From positions 1 to 18,833 of the forward strand of contig DAITMV010000037.1 of assembly GCA_036834985.1 (NCBI GenBank): a stretch of 18,833 nt of DNA, in the 5' to 3' direction. The notes below the pieces were generated by a model that saw nothing but the letters and a program-made list of their open reading frames with translations, did no database searches and was not told the origin of the DNA. The stretch is from DAITMV01 sp036834985 (GTDB lineage Bacteria > Pseudomonadota > Gammaproteobacteria > Burkholderiales > Burkholderiaceae_B). Shown piece by piece: positions 1 to 7,342 of this stretch. A program made the position numbers and the translations under genes. Numbering within the stretch: position 1 is the stretch's first letter; the number at the start of each line of letters is the position of its first letter.

Positions 1-2
1 TG

Positions 3-185
3 CTGCTGCAGCCCTTTCATACAGGCAAACCCGTGGGTTCCGATATGCTGTTTATCAGGCTCGATGGAAATCACGCGCCCGTTCTCTATGTTTGCGATCA
101 ATCCACAACTGGACTCGCAAATACGACAAATTGTATGCTTGCTGTTCAAGAACCTGACTCCTGGTATGCACGTTCATGGGCTTGA
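3..185 (+). CDS. Possible 3' end of an unrecognised gene, cut by the window edge
   Basis: This frame is open from the window edge for 60 codons and ends at a TGA at 183-185. The translation is mixed in character and believable as protein. It includes a DMLFIRLDGNHAPVLYVC stretch and two cysteines about 14 residues apart, and it ends in WYARSWA. I recognise no family. Another forward frame is also open over much the same stretch, and so is a reverse frame (55-279), so openness alone is weak evidence. If it is real, it is the C-terminus of a gene upstream of the AraC-family regulator and in the same direction. Confidence 0.3.
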   Translation: MLQPFHTGKPVGSDMLFIRLDGNHAPVLYVCDQSTTGLANTTNCMLAVQEPDSWYARSWA

Positions 186-291
186 TGCCGAACAATGAGA
201 TACTCAGGCTCCGACGCGATGGCGGTCTTGAGAGAAATCGACATTCGATTGTGAAATCTCGCCACTGTCGTGAAAACAATCCATTGACGAT

Positions 292-1368
292 ATGACTGCA
301 TCAACCCGCACTGGCGCACCCTCGGCCAACGGACCCACCCTGTTGGGCGCCTACGCCAGCCTGCTCTATGATTACCTCCATTCGATTGGTGTGGACCTGA
401 ACGCTATATTGTCGGAGGCCGATCTTGCGCCGTTGCATGGCAAGGGCTCACTCACACAGACATCACGAGCCCATTGGTTGGGGATGGTTGACCGATTTGC
501 CAGCCAGTTTGCAGATCCGGACATTGCCCTTAAGATTGGCGAAACGTTTCAGATCAAACATCTGGGCCAAGCCGGCCATGTATTGATCAGTTGTGCAACC
601 TTGGGCGAGGCAGGCCAGCAGGTGGTGCGGTATAACCGGCTGATGGGTGACGTGGGAAACTCCCGGGTTTCGCGGAACGGTGCGTGGGCGCAAGACGTCT
701 TTGAATGGCCTGAAAACACGCCGCCACCACCTGCCCTCGAGCAAATATGGGCTGCGGCCACCGTGAGCCTGGGCCGTTGGCTGACGGGCCGAAGCGACTG
801 GCCCTGGGAAGTACACTTTCGATTTCCCCACCCCGGCAATCTGTCCAACTATGAAAGGATTTTCAAATCAACGCCCCTATTCGGCCAACCCGCCAGCCAA
901 CTGGTTTTCCCGAGTTGGGTGCTTGATTTACCCATCGCGACCGGCAATGCGCAATTACGTTTGATCGCTGAAACACAAGCCAAGGCGGCACTGGACACCC
1001 TTCATGCAGAGCCTGACATACTCAGACGAATTCGCCCGCTGATTGAGCAGCACATGGCTGCGGGTGATATTTCGCTCGATTCGATAGCCCCACGTCTGGG
1101 ACTGTCAACCCGGACCTTACACCGACGGCTGAACGAGGCTGGCTGTCACTTCAGGGAACTGATCGATCAGGTACGGCAGGCTCGCGCCGAACACCTGTTG
1201 GTCAGCCCCGACGTATCGCTGGCTGAAATTGCATTTATGTTGGGCTATGGGGAACAAAGCACCTTTCAACACGCCTTCAAACGATGGACTGGACAGACGC
1301 CGGGAGACTACCGGGCCCATCGATTAAATGACCCGCTGCGAACCAATCCGCGTGCACCTGGGCTGTGA
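292..1368 (+). CDS. AraC-family transcriptional regulator with an Arabinose_bd-type N-terminal domain
   Basis: A 358-residue protein with two parts. Residues about 20-210 resemble the ligand-sensing domain found in OruR/ArgR-like AraC regulators (the Arabinose_bd type), including the GQAGHVLISCATLGEA region near 92-107. Residues about 245-345 are a typical AraC DNA-binding domain with two helix-turn-helix units: SLDSIAPRLGLSTRTLHRRL at 261-280 and a second around 309-330 (SLAEIAFMLGYGEQSTF), followed by the usual FKRWTGQTPGDYR signature. Length fits the family. The ATG has no clear Shine-Dalgarno sequence, and I found no in-frame alternative close upstream. Such regulators usually activate a nearby catabolic operon in response to a small molecule; the target here cannot be told. 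The next gene, comEC, starts 93 bp downstream and is not an obvious target. Confidence 0.9.
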   Translation: MTASTRTGAPSANGPTLLGAYASLLYDYLHSIGVDLNAILSEADLAPLHGKGSLTQTSRAHWLGMVDRFASQFADPDIALKIGETFQIKHLGQAGHVLISCATLGEAGQQVVRYNRLMGDVGNSRVSRNGAWAQDVFEWPENTPPPPALEQIWAAATVSLGRWLTGRSDWPWEVHFRFPHPGNLSNYERIFKSTPLFGQPASQLVFPSWVLDLPIATGNAQLRLIAETQAKAALDTLHAEPDILRRIRPLIEQHMAAGDISLDSIAPRLGLSTRTLHRRLNEAGCHFRELIDQVRQARAEHLLVSPDVSLAEIAFMLGYGEQSTFQHAFKRWTGQTPGDYRAHRLNDPLRTNPRAPGL

Positions 1369-1461
1369 TGACCCAAGCCCAGCGATTATCCACCCCCCAC
1401 CCCACATCACTACGCAAGCCCTGCCGGATAATCCCCAGTCCTTGTTTAACCGTGCACCCGT

Positions 1462-3894
1462 ATGACACCCGCATTAGGGTTCGCAGCAGGTCTGCTGCTG
1501 AGCCTGATCGTTTTTCATCAGCAAAGCACGCTGGGTACCGCCAGTGCGGTGCTTGGGCTGGTATTGGCGCTGGCTGCGGGAATTGCGTTTTTCCTGCATC
1601 GTAGGCAACTCCCCGGCGGCTCACTGTTGATCGTTGCAAGCTGTCTGGGAGCCTGCATCGGTTGGAACAACACCTTGTGGCAGGCCCGTCTGCGGCTGGA
1701 CGATCAACTACTGCCCGCCTGCGAGGGCATACCGCTATGGGTCGACATCACTGTGGCTGACTTACCGACCCCGATTGACATCGGTATCAAGTGGACTGGA
1801 GAGCTCACGCACTTTACCCCGACCAATGAATGTCCTCGCCTGCCATCAAGGATATCAATGGGTTGGTATACGGGATTTTCACGTCAGTCGACAGGCCCAC
1901 CGCCCGCACTGCAGGTGGGGCAGGTTTGGCGTATGCCCGTCAAACTCAAACGGACCATCGCTCCATTACAGTTCGACGGCTTTGACGTACAGGCGTACTG
2001 GTTTGCAAATCAAATCGGAGCCACCGGATCGGTACAGGCGCGTCTTGCAAAATCAAAGGCGACCGTGGTGGGTCATCGCTTCTCAATCGGTATCGGTATT
2101 GAGCAACTCAGAGCATTGTTTCGTACACACATACAACACGCTTTGGGCGATCGGCCCTTGGCAGGTGTAATTGTTGCGCTGGTGCTGGGCGATCAAAAAG
2201 CCATCACCGCAGCGCAATGGCGGGTGTTTACCGCCACAGGGGTTGGGCACCTTGTCTCCATCTCAGGCATGCACATCACCTTGTTTGCAGCCCTGTCGGG
2301 CTTTTGTGTGCTGCATCTATGGAAGCGCAGCGCACGGCTGTGCACCTGGGTCCCTGCGCCCAAAGCTGCTGCTTTAATCGGCTTTGTTTTCGCCATGGCC
2401 TACAGCCTATTGGCAGGCTGGGGGGTACCGGCCCAGCGCACGGTGTGGATGCTGTGCGCGGTGGTTCTGGGGGTATTGATACAAAGCCGACCGTCACCGG
2501 CGCACATACTGAGTTTTGCGGCCAGCCTGCTGATGCTGCTGGACCCATGGTGCGTGCTCAGCGCAGGCTTCTGGTTGTCATTTGGGGCAGTGGCACTGCT
2601 GATGTACAGCAGCGTTGGGCGCTATCGGCTGATCAAACCGCGTTACCTTGCGGCGCGTCAGGCCCTGTCGGCTCAGTGGGTAGTGACGGTGGGGCTGGTT
2701 CCGCTGTCGTGCATGATGTTCTCGCAACTGTCGCTGGTCAGCCCCTTGGCCAATGCGTTTGCCATTCCCTGGGTCAGCTTTGTGGTGACACCACTGGCCA
2801 TGCTGGGTACCTTCACCGGGCTGGAGTGGCCGCTGGTTCTGGGCCATCAAACCTTGCACTGGATCATGCAACTGCTCGAACCGATGGCCGCCTGGTCATG
2901 GGCCACCATGCCCGTTGCGCAACAACCAGGCTGGATCATGGCCATCAGCATGACGGGGGTTCTGTGGTTACTGGCGCCCCGCGGTATTCCATGCAAACCA
3001 GTCGCTTGGGTCATGATGACATCGCTGTGGTGGTGGCCCGTCAGCAAACCCGCATCGGGCGAGTTCTGGATGGAGGCCATGGACATCGGGCAAGGCAATG
3101 CCGTGGCAATCCGGACACGGCATCACACCCTGATTTACGACACCGGCCCGGCACCCAATCCTCAAGCCGACAGCGGGGCGCGGGTGGTGGTTCCGTGGCT
3201 CAACCAGCACGGCGTTGCTCACCCGGATAAGTTGATTGTGTCGCACCAAGACAGTGATCACTCTGGCGGCGCACCCATCGTGCTGGAGCTGGCAGCCCCC
3301 AGGGAACTCTCAAGCTCAATGGCTGCTGACCACCCGCTGATTCAACAGGCCGTGCAACACGGCATACCTCACACCCCATGTCGACAAGGTCAGCGATGGG
3401 AATGGGACGGTGTGCAGTTTGAAATACTTTTCCCGCATGAGGACGATTTTTCAACCTGGGACAAACCCAACGACACCTGCTGTGTTCTAAGAATTGCCAC
3501 GGCAAGCCACAGTGCCTTGCTGGCAGGCGATATCGGCGTTGCCCAGGAGCGAGCCCTCATCGAGCGCATGCCAGACCGTATCGACACCGATATTTTGCTG
3601 GTGCCCCATCATGGTTCAAAAACCTCATCGAGCGAGGCTTTTCTGGACACCACCACGCCCCAACTGGCGATTTTTCAGTTGGGTTACCGGAACCGCTACG
3701 GACACCCCAAACCCGACATCCTGGCCCGCTACGAGAAGCGACATATTCCCTACTTGCGAACCGACCACAGCGGCGCCATCGCCGTTCGCATCCCTGCACG
3801 CCAGCCCATCGAATGGCAAGCTGCCAAAACTGCCAAAAAACGATACTGGCATGTACAAGCAAGCACAGCTGTCATCTGGGCCGAGGAGAATTAA
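1462..3894 (+). CDS. comEC: ComEC/Rec2 family DNA internalisation protein
   Basis: ComEC forms the inner-membrane channel that takes single-stranded DNA into the cytoplasm during natural transformation. The 810-residue protein has the full domain order. An N-terminal membrane segment with a DUF4131-like region covers about 1-200. The multi-helix Competence domain lies at about 225-510, with the family signatures ALVLGDQKA near 239 and LVSISGMHI near 264. A C-terminal metallo-beta-lactamase-like domain runs from about 536, and its metal-site motif HQDSDH starts at His595, with PHHGSK at 715-720 and YGHP around 748. Keeping these residues suggests the lactamase-like domain is a working nuclease, as proposed for other ComECs. 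The start places a hydrophobic helix directly at the N-terminus but lacks an obvious ribosome binding site. It stands alone, without other competence genes in view. Whether the strain is naturally competent cannot be judged from this gene. Confidence 0.95.
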   Translation: MTPALGFAAGLLLSLIVFHQQSTLGTASAVLGLVLALAAGIAFFLHRRQLPGGSLLIVASCLGACIGWNNTLWQARLRLDDQLLPACEGIPLWVDITVADLPTPIDIGIKWTGELTHFTPTNECPRLPSRISMGWYTGFSRQSTGPPPALQVGQVWRMPVKLKRTIAPLQFDGFDVQAYWFANQIGATGSVQARLAKSKATVVGHRFSIGIGIEQLRALFRTHIQHALGDRPLAGVIVALVLGDQKAITAAQWRVFTATGVGHLVSISGMHITLFAALSGFCVLHLWKRSARLCTWVPAPKAAALIGFVFAMAYSLLAGWGVPAQRTVWMLCAVVLGVLIQSRPSPAHILSFAASLLMLLDPWCVLSAGFWLSFGAVALLMYSSVGRYRLIKPRYLAARQALSAQWVVTVGLVPLSCMMFSQLSLVSPLANAFAIPWVSFVVTPLAMLGTFTGLEWPLVLGHQTLHWIMQLLEPMAAWSWATMPVAQQPGWIMAISMTGVLWLLAPRGIPCKPVAWVMMTSLWWWPVSKPASGEFWMEAMDIGQGNAVAIRTRHHTLIYDTGPAPNPQADSGARVVVPWLNQHGVAHPDKLIVSHQDSDHSGGAPIVLELAAPRELSSSMAADHPLIQQAVQHGIPHTPCRQGQRWEWDGVQFEILFPHEDDFSTWDKPNDTCCVLRIATASHSALLAGDIGVAQERALIERMPDRIDTDILLVPHHGSKTSSSEAFLDTTTPQLAIFQLGYRNRYGHPKPDILARYEKRHIPYLRTDHSGAIAVRIPARQPIEWQAAKTAKKRYWHVQASTAVIWAEEN

Positions 3895-3933
3895 CAATCT
3901 GTGTCAAATGGACTATGCAATATCCCCCACCAG

Positions 3934-3949
3934 TGGCACAGTTCTTGTT
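3934..3949 (+). promoter_or_regulatory. Sigma-54 (RpoN)-like -24/-12 promoter before the ATP-grasp operon
   Basis: TGGCAC at 3934-3939, a 5-bp spacer, then TTGTT at 3945-3949. The known sigma-54 consensus is TGGCAC-N5-TTGCW, so this matches at every core base except the -12 C, which is T here. Spacing between the GG and GT elements is exactly right. A transcript would start near 3960, just before the AAGGGGA ribosome binding site at 3962-3968 and the ATG at 3977. The element lies in the 82-bp gap after comEC and points the right way. I did not identify enhancer sites for an activator. Confidence 0.5.
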
Positions 3950-3976
3950 AGGGTGAGGTATAAGGGGAAAATTCAA

Positions 3977-5392
3977 ATGACATCCACCATTTTTAACGAA
4001 ATGAGCCTCGCCGACGGCACGAACCGTCAGCACTATCAAGACTTTGCCGCCTGGCTGAGCAAGCAGCCCGCTGACTCTCTGACCAACAAGCGTGCTGAAG
4101 CTGATCTGATTTTTCGTCGGGTCGGCATTACCTTCGCGGTCTACGGCGACGACGCGGGAACCGAACGTCTCATTCCATTCGATATCATTCCACGCATCAT
4201 CCCGGCCAGGGAATGGAAGCAGCTGGAGACGGGGCTACGCCAGCGGGTGAAAACGCTGAACATGTTTTTGCACGATATCTATCACGATCAAAACATCATC
4301 AAGGCAGGAGTCATACCAGCCGAACAAATCTTCACCAACGCGCAGTACCGCCCCGAGATGCAAGGCATCGATGTACCAGGCAACATCTATGCGCATATTG
4401 CAGGCATCGACGTTGTCCGAGCGGGCGAAGGCGAGTTTTACGTGCTCGAAGACAACCTGCGAGTACCCAGCGGCGTGAGCTACATGCTGGAAAACCGCAA
4501 GATGATGATGCGTCTTTTCCCCGAACTGTTTTCACGCAACCGGGTTGCGCCCGTAGAGCATTACCCTGACCTGCTGCTCGATAACCTGCGTTCGGTATCG
4601 CCCATGGGCACCACCGACCCCACCGTGGTGGTCCTGACACCGGGCATGTACAACTCGGCCTATTTTGAGCACGCCTTCCTGGCCCAGCAAATGGGCATCG
4701 AGCTGGTCGAAGGCAAGGACCTCTTTGTAGAAGACGAGGTGCTGTTTATGCGCACCACCCAGGGCCCCAAGCGGGTGGATGTGATTTATCGCCGTGTCGA
4801 TGATGACTTCCTCGACCCCTTGGCCTTCCGTCCGGACACCCAGTTAGGCGTACCCGGCTTGCTATCGGTCTACCGTGCTGGTAACGTGACCTTGGCCAAT
4901 GCGATTGGCACCGGGGTGGCCGACGACAAGTCCATCTATCCGTTTGTACCGGACATGGTTCGTTTCTACCTGGGCGAAGAACCGCTGCTGAACAACGTAC
5001 CCACATGGCAGTGCCGCAAGCCTGACGACCTCAAGGAAGTGCTGTCCCGGTTGCCGGAGCTGGTCGTCAAGGAGGTGCACGGCGCAGGCGGCTACGGCAT
5101 GTTGGTCGGGCCGGCCTCTACCCAGGCAGAGATCGAAAAATTCCGTCAACTGCTGATTGCCCATCCTGACCGATACATCGCGCAGCCCACCTTGTCTTTA
5201 TCTGCCTGTCCAACCTTTGTGGAAGCGGGCATTGCCCCGCGCCACATCGACCTTCGCCCCTTTGTGCTGTCAGGCAAGGATGTGGCGATGGTGCCTGGCG
5301 GGCTGACTCGCGTGGCCCTGCGTGAAGGCTCACTGGTGGTCAACAGCAGCCAGGGCGGTGGTACCAAAGATACGTGGGTGCTCGAAAAATGA
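3977..5392 (+). CDS. Circularly permuted type 2 ATP-grasp protein (DUF404/DUF407)
   Basis: A 471-residue protein of the circularly permuted ATP-grasp family, predicted to form amide bonds between an amino acid or peptide and a carboxyl group using ATP; no substrate is established. Visible signatures are LEDNLRVPSGVSYMLENR from residue 157 and the glycine-rich KEVHGAGGYGM from 365, together with the C-terminal RPFVLSG and SSQGGGTKDTWVL stretches. Length is normal for the family. I chose the ATG at 3977 because AAGGGGA lies 8 bases upstream. The frame is open further upstream, into the end of comEC, but an earlier ATG at 3908 lacks a good ribosome binding site and would place the sigma-54-like promoter inside the gene. 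It is first in a same-strand run with the alpha-E and transglutaminase genes, the arrangement on which its role in a peptide-synthesis system was predicted. Confidence 0.92.
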   Translation: MTSTIFNEMSLADGTNRQHYQDFAAWLSKQPADSLTNKRAEADLIFRRVGITFAVYGDDAGTERLIPFDIIPRIIPAREWKQLETGLRQRVKTLNMFLHDIYHDQNIIKAGVIPAEQIFTNAQYRPEMQGIDVPGNIYAHIAGIDVVRAGEGEFYVLEDNLRVPSGVSYMLENRKMMMRLFPELFSRNRVAPVEHYPDLLLDNLRSVSPMGTTDPTVVVLTPGMYNSAYFEHAFLAQQMGIELVEGKDLFVEDEVLFMRTTQGPKRVDVIYRRVDDDFLDPLAFRPDTQLGVPGLLSVYRAGNVTLANAIGTGVADDKSIYPFVPDMVRFYLGEEPLLNNVPTWQCRKPDDLKEVLSRLPELVVKEVHGAGGYGMLVGPASTQAEIEKFRQLLIAHPDRYIAQPTLSLSACPTFVEAGIAPRHIDLRPFVLSGKDVAMVPGGLTRVALREGSLVVNSSQGGGTKDTWVLEK

Positions 5393-5423
5393 ATAACAAT
5401 AAACACTGTGAAGGGACAGGATC

Positions 5424-6386
5424 ATGCTAAGCCGCACCGCCGACCACCTGTACTGGATGGCCCGCTACATCGAGCGTGCCGAAAATACCGCCCGCATGTT
5501 GGATGTGAACGTACAAACCGCCCTGCTTCCACAATCGTCCGAAGAGTCGGATCAAGGTTGGCGAGCCATGTTGTCCATTTCCGAACTACAACAGTCCTTT
5601 GGCAAGCGACATAAATCGCTTACTCCCGAGGCAGTGCTTGAGTTTATGGTCCGTGACCCCAACAACCCCTCGAGCATTTATTGCTGCCTGCAGGCGGCCC
5701 GCGAAAACGCACGCGCCGTGCGCGGAACGCTCACGACAGAAGTCTGGGAAACCCACAACACCACCTGGCTTGAGCTGCGCCACCAACTCGATAACGGCAT
5801 GCTGCAGCAAGACCCCTCGCAGTTCTTTGAATGGGTCAAGTTCCGTTCACACCTGTCGCGCGGGGTCACCATTGGTACCATGCTAAAGGACGAAGCGTTT
5901 CACTTTATCCGCACCGGTACCTTCCTTGAACGGTCGGACAACACCGCCCGCCTGCTGGATGTGAAATTTCATAGTTTGCCGTTCAACCCGGTGGGAGATG
6001 CCGGTTTACCGACCGATCAACATGCCGACTACTACCACTGGGCAGCAATCTTGCGCTCGGTGTCTGCGTTTGAGATTTATCGCAAGGTGTACCGCGATGT
6101 CATCACGCCGGCCCGTGTGGCCGAGCTATTGATGCTGCGTGCCGACATGCCTCGCTCGCTGTTGTGCTCGATCAATGAAGTCTGCATCAACCTGGCAGCG
6201 GTCCGCAACAATTACTCGGCCGATACCGAACGCCGGGCCGGACGTCTGCGTGCCGACCTGCTGTATGGACACATCGACGACATCCTGCAGACCGGATTAC
6301 ACGCCTACCTGACCAACTTTTTGGAACGCATCAATGACCTGGGCAACCGCGTCAGCCGCGACTTCCTGGTCCCGCTTAGCGCTTAA
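5424..6386 (+). CDS. Alpha-E domain protein (DUF403)
   Basis: A 320-residue, mostly helical protein opening with LSRTADHLYWMARYIERAEN, the hallmark of the alpha-E family (DUF403). A similar pattern recurs near residue 157 (HFIRTGTFLERSDNTARLLDV), suggesting an internal repeat of a helical unit. No catalytic residues are known. The family occurs almost always beside the type 2 circularly permuted ATP-grasp protein and a transglutaminase-like protein, and is thought to be a partner or scaffold. Here it starts 31 bp after the ATP-grasp stop, with AAGGGACAGG as its ribosome binding site, and ends 13 bp before the transglutaminase start, so the three are almost certainly co-transcribed. Confidence 0.93.
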   Translation: MLSRTADHLYWMARYIERAENTARMLDVNVQTALLPQSSEESDQGWRAMLSISELQQSFGKRHKSLTPEAVLEFMVRDPNNPSSIYCCLQAARENARAVRGTLTTEVWETHNTTWLELRHQLDNGMLQQDPSQFFEWVKFRSHLSRGVTIGTMLKDEAFHFIRTGTFLERSDNTARLLDVKFHSLPFNPVGDAGLPTDQHADYYHWAAILRSVSAFEIYRKVYRDVITPARVAELLMLRADMPRSLLCSINEVCINLAAVRNNYSADTERRAGRLRADLLYGHIDDILQTGLHAYLTNFLERINDLGNRVSRDFLVPLSA

Positions 6387-6399
6387 AGAGGATCTGACT

Positions 6400-7209
6400 G
6401 TGAAGCTCTCCGTCCTGCACGAAACCCGCTACAAATACACTTGGCCTGTGGTCTACAGCATCCAGCATGTCAGGCTGTATCCACGGGAAGAGGCGCATCA
6501 ATCGGTATTGCAATGGAAGGTCGACTCCCCCACCCGGAGCACCGTGAGCAACGACACGTTTCAAAACCGGGTTCACACCTTCACCGTGAACGCCTCACAT
6601 CAGGACCTGTGCGTCAAGGCCAAAGGCATCATTGAGATCAATCCCTTGCACGACGGCATTTTGCTCGGCGAGCACCAACTGATTTCACCCCACACCTTTA
6701 CCGTGGCCACCCCATTGACAGCCAGTGGTGATCCCATTCGCACCCTGGCTGAGCAGGCGATGGCCAAACCGGGCTCGTTTCATGAAAAAATCATGCGACT
6801 GGCCAACGCTGTCGCCGATCGTGTGAACTATCGCAAAGGGACCACCACCGTTCGCTCCACCGCCATTGAGGCGCTGGAACAGGGTTGCGGGGTTTGTCAG
6901 GACCACGCGCATGTCATGCTGGCCTGTTTGCGCAGCCTGGGTATGCCAGGCCGGTATGTCAGTGGCTATTACTTTGCAGGCTTTGCCTCCCAATTTGCCA
7001 GCCACGCCTGGGTGGATGTATTTGACCCCTATCTTCAGCAATGGATCAGCATCGACCCCACTCACCGCTGCTTTGCCAGCGACCAACATTGCCGGCTGGC
7101 AATCGGGCGAGATTACGAAACCGCGGCGCCCATTCGTGGCGTACGTTCCGGGGGTGGAAAAGAAAGCCTCTCGGTGAATGTTCAGCTCGAAACACTCGAG
7201 CTGGCCTAA
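6400..7209 (+). CDS. Transglutaminase-like cysteine peptidase
   Basis: A 269-residue protein with a bacterial transglutaminase-like N-terminal domain (about 1-85, opening with VLHETRYKY) and a transglutaminase core (about 150-225). The catalytic triad is visible: Cys166 in GCGVCQDHAH, His202 in SHAWVDV and Asp219 in SIDPTHRC. Bacterial members more often act as peptidases or amidases than as cross-linkers. I chose the GTG at 6400 because AGAGGA sits 7 bases upstream and because the family begins just before the HETRY-like segment; the frame runs further back into the alpha-E gene, where a start would create a needless overlap. There is no signal peptide, so it should be cytoplasmic. Third gene of the ATP-grasp/alpha-E operon, where it may cleave or transfer the peptide product of the ATP-grasp enzyme. 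Confidence 0.92.
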   Translation: MKLSVLHETRYKYTWPVVYSIQHVRLYPREEAHQSVLQWKVDSPTRSTVSNDTFQNRVHTFTVNASHQDLCVKAKGIIEINPLHDGILLGEHQLISPHTFTVATPLTASGDPIRTLAEQAMAKPGSFHEKIMRLANAVADRVNYRKGTTTVRSTAIEALEQGCGVCQDHAHVMLACLRSLGMPGRYVSGYYFAGFASQFASHAWVDVFDPYLQQWISIDPTHRCFASDQHCRLAIGRDYETAAPIRGVRSGGGKESLSVNVQLETLELA

Positions 7210-7232
7210 AGTGATTTAAAATCTGGGGATCG

Positions 7233-7283
7233 ATGATGCGATGTGCATAAAAACGTGCATGGTGTGTCATATGCATCATGCAC
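7233..7283 (+). repeat. Cluster of short TGCAT-type direct and inverted repeats upstream of Anbu
   Basis: Within 51 bp there are two direct copies of GTGCAT (7243-7248 and 7255-7260, 12 bp apart), a palindromic ATGCAT (7271-7276) and an inverted copy ATGCAC (7278-7283). ATGATGC (7233-7239) can also pair with GCATCAT (7273-7279). The cluster lies in the 133-bp gap between the transglutaminase gene and Anbu. It could be an operator or part of an RNA structure; neither is established. Confidence 0.4.
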
Positions 7284-7312
7284 CAACATGCAGCGTGAGC
7301 CTTGTTGGTGCA
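7279..7312 (+). promoter_or_regulatory. Perfect 10-bp stem-loop in the leader before Anbu
   Basis: TGCACCAACA (7279-7288) and TGTTGGTGCA (7303-7312) are exact reverse complements enclosing a 14-base loop. The 3' side is followed by a C-rich stretch (CGAACCCCCTCTCC), not a run of T, so it is not a classical intrinsic terminator. It ends 30 bases before the Anbu start. It may stabilise or process the upstream operon's mRNA, attenuate read-through into Anbu, or bind a dimeric regulator. Confidence 0.5.
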
Positions 7313-7342
7313 CGAACCCCCTCTCCATTCAACGGTTAATTC

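Noticed and set aside
55..279. Reverse-strand 74-residue open frame at the left edge
   Set aside because: Its translation is arginine-rich and low in plausibility, with no family signature. It overlaps a better forward candidate and the regulator's upstream region.
2217..3230. 337-residue forward open frame inside comEC
   Set aside because: Rich in Gly, Arg and Ala without any domain; a shadow of the high-GC comEC coding frame, which has clear motifs over the same stretch.
3494..3976. Long 5' extension of the ATP-grasp frame into comEC
   Set aside because: It overlaps the conserved C-terminal domain of comEC in another frame. A proper ribosome binding site and the family N-terminus place the start at 3977.
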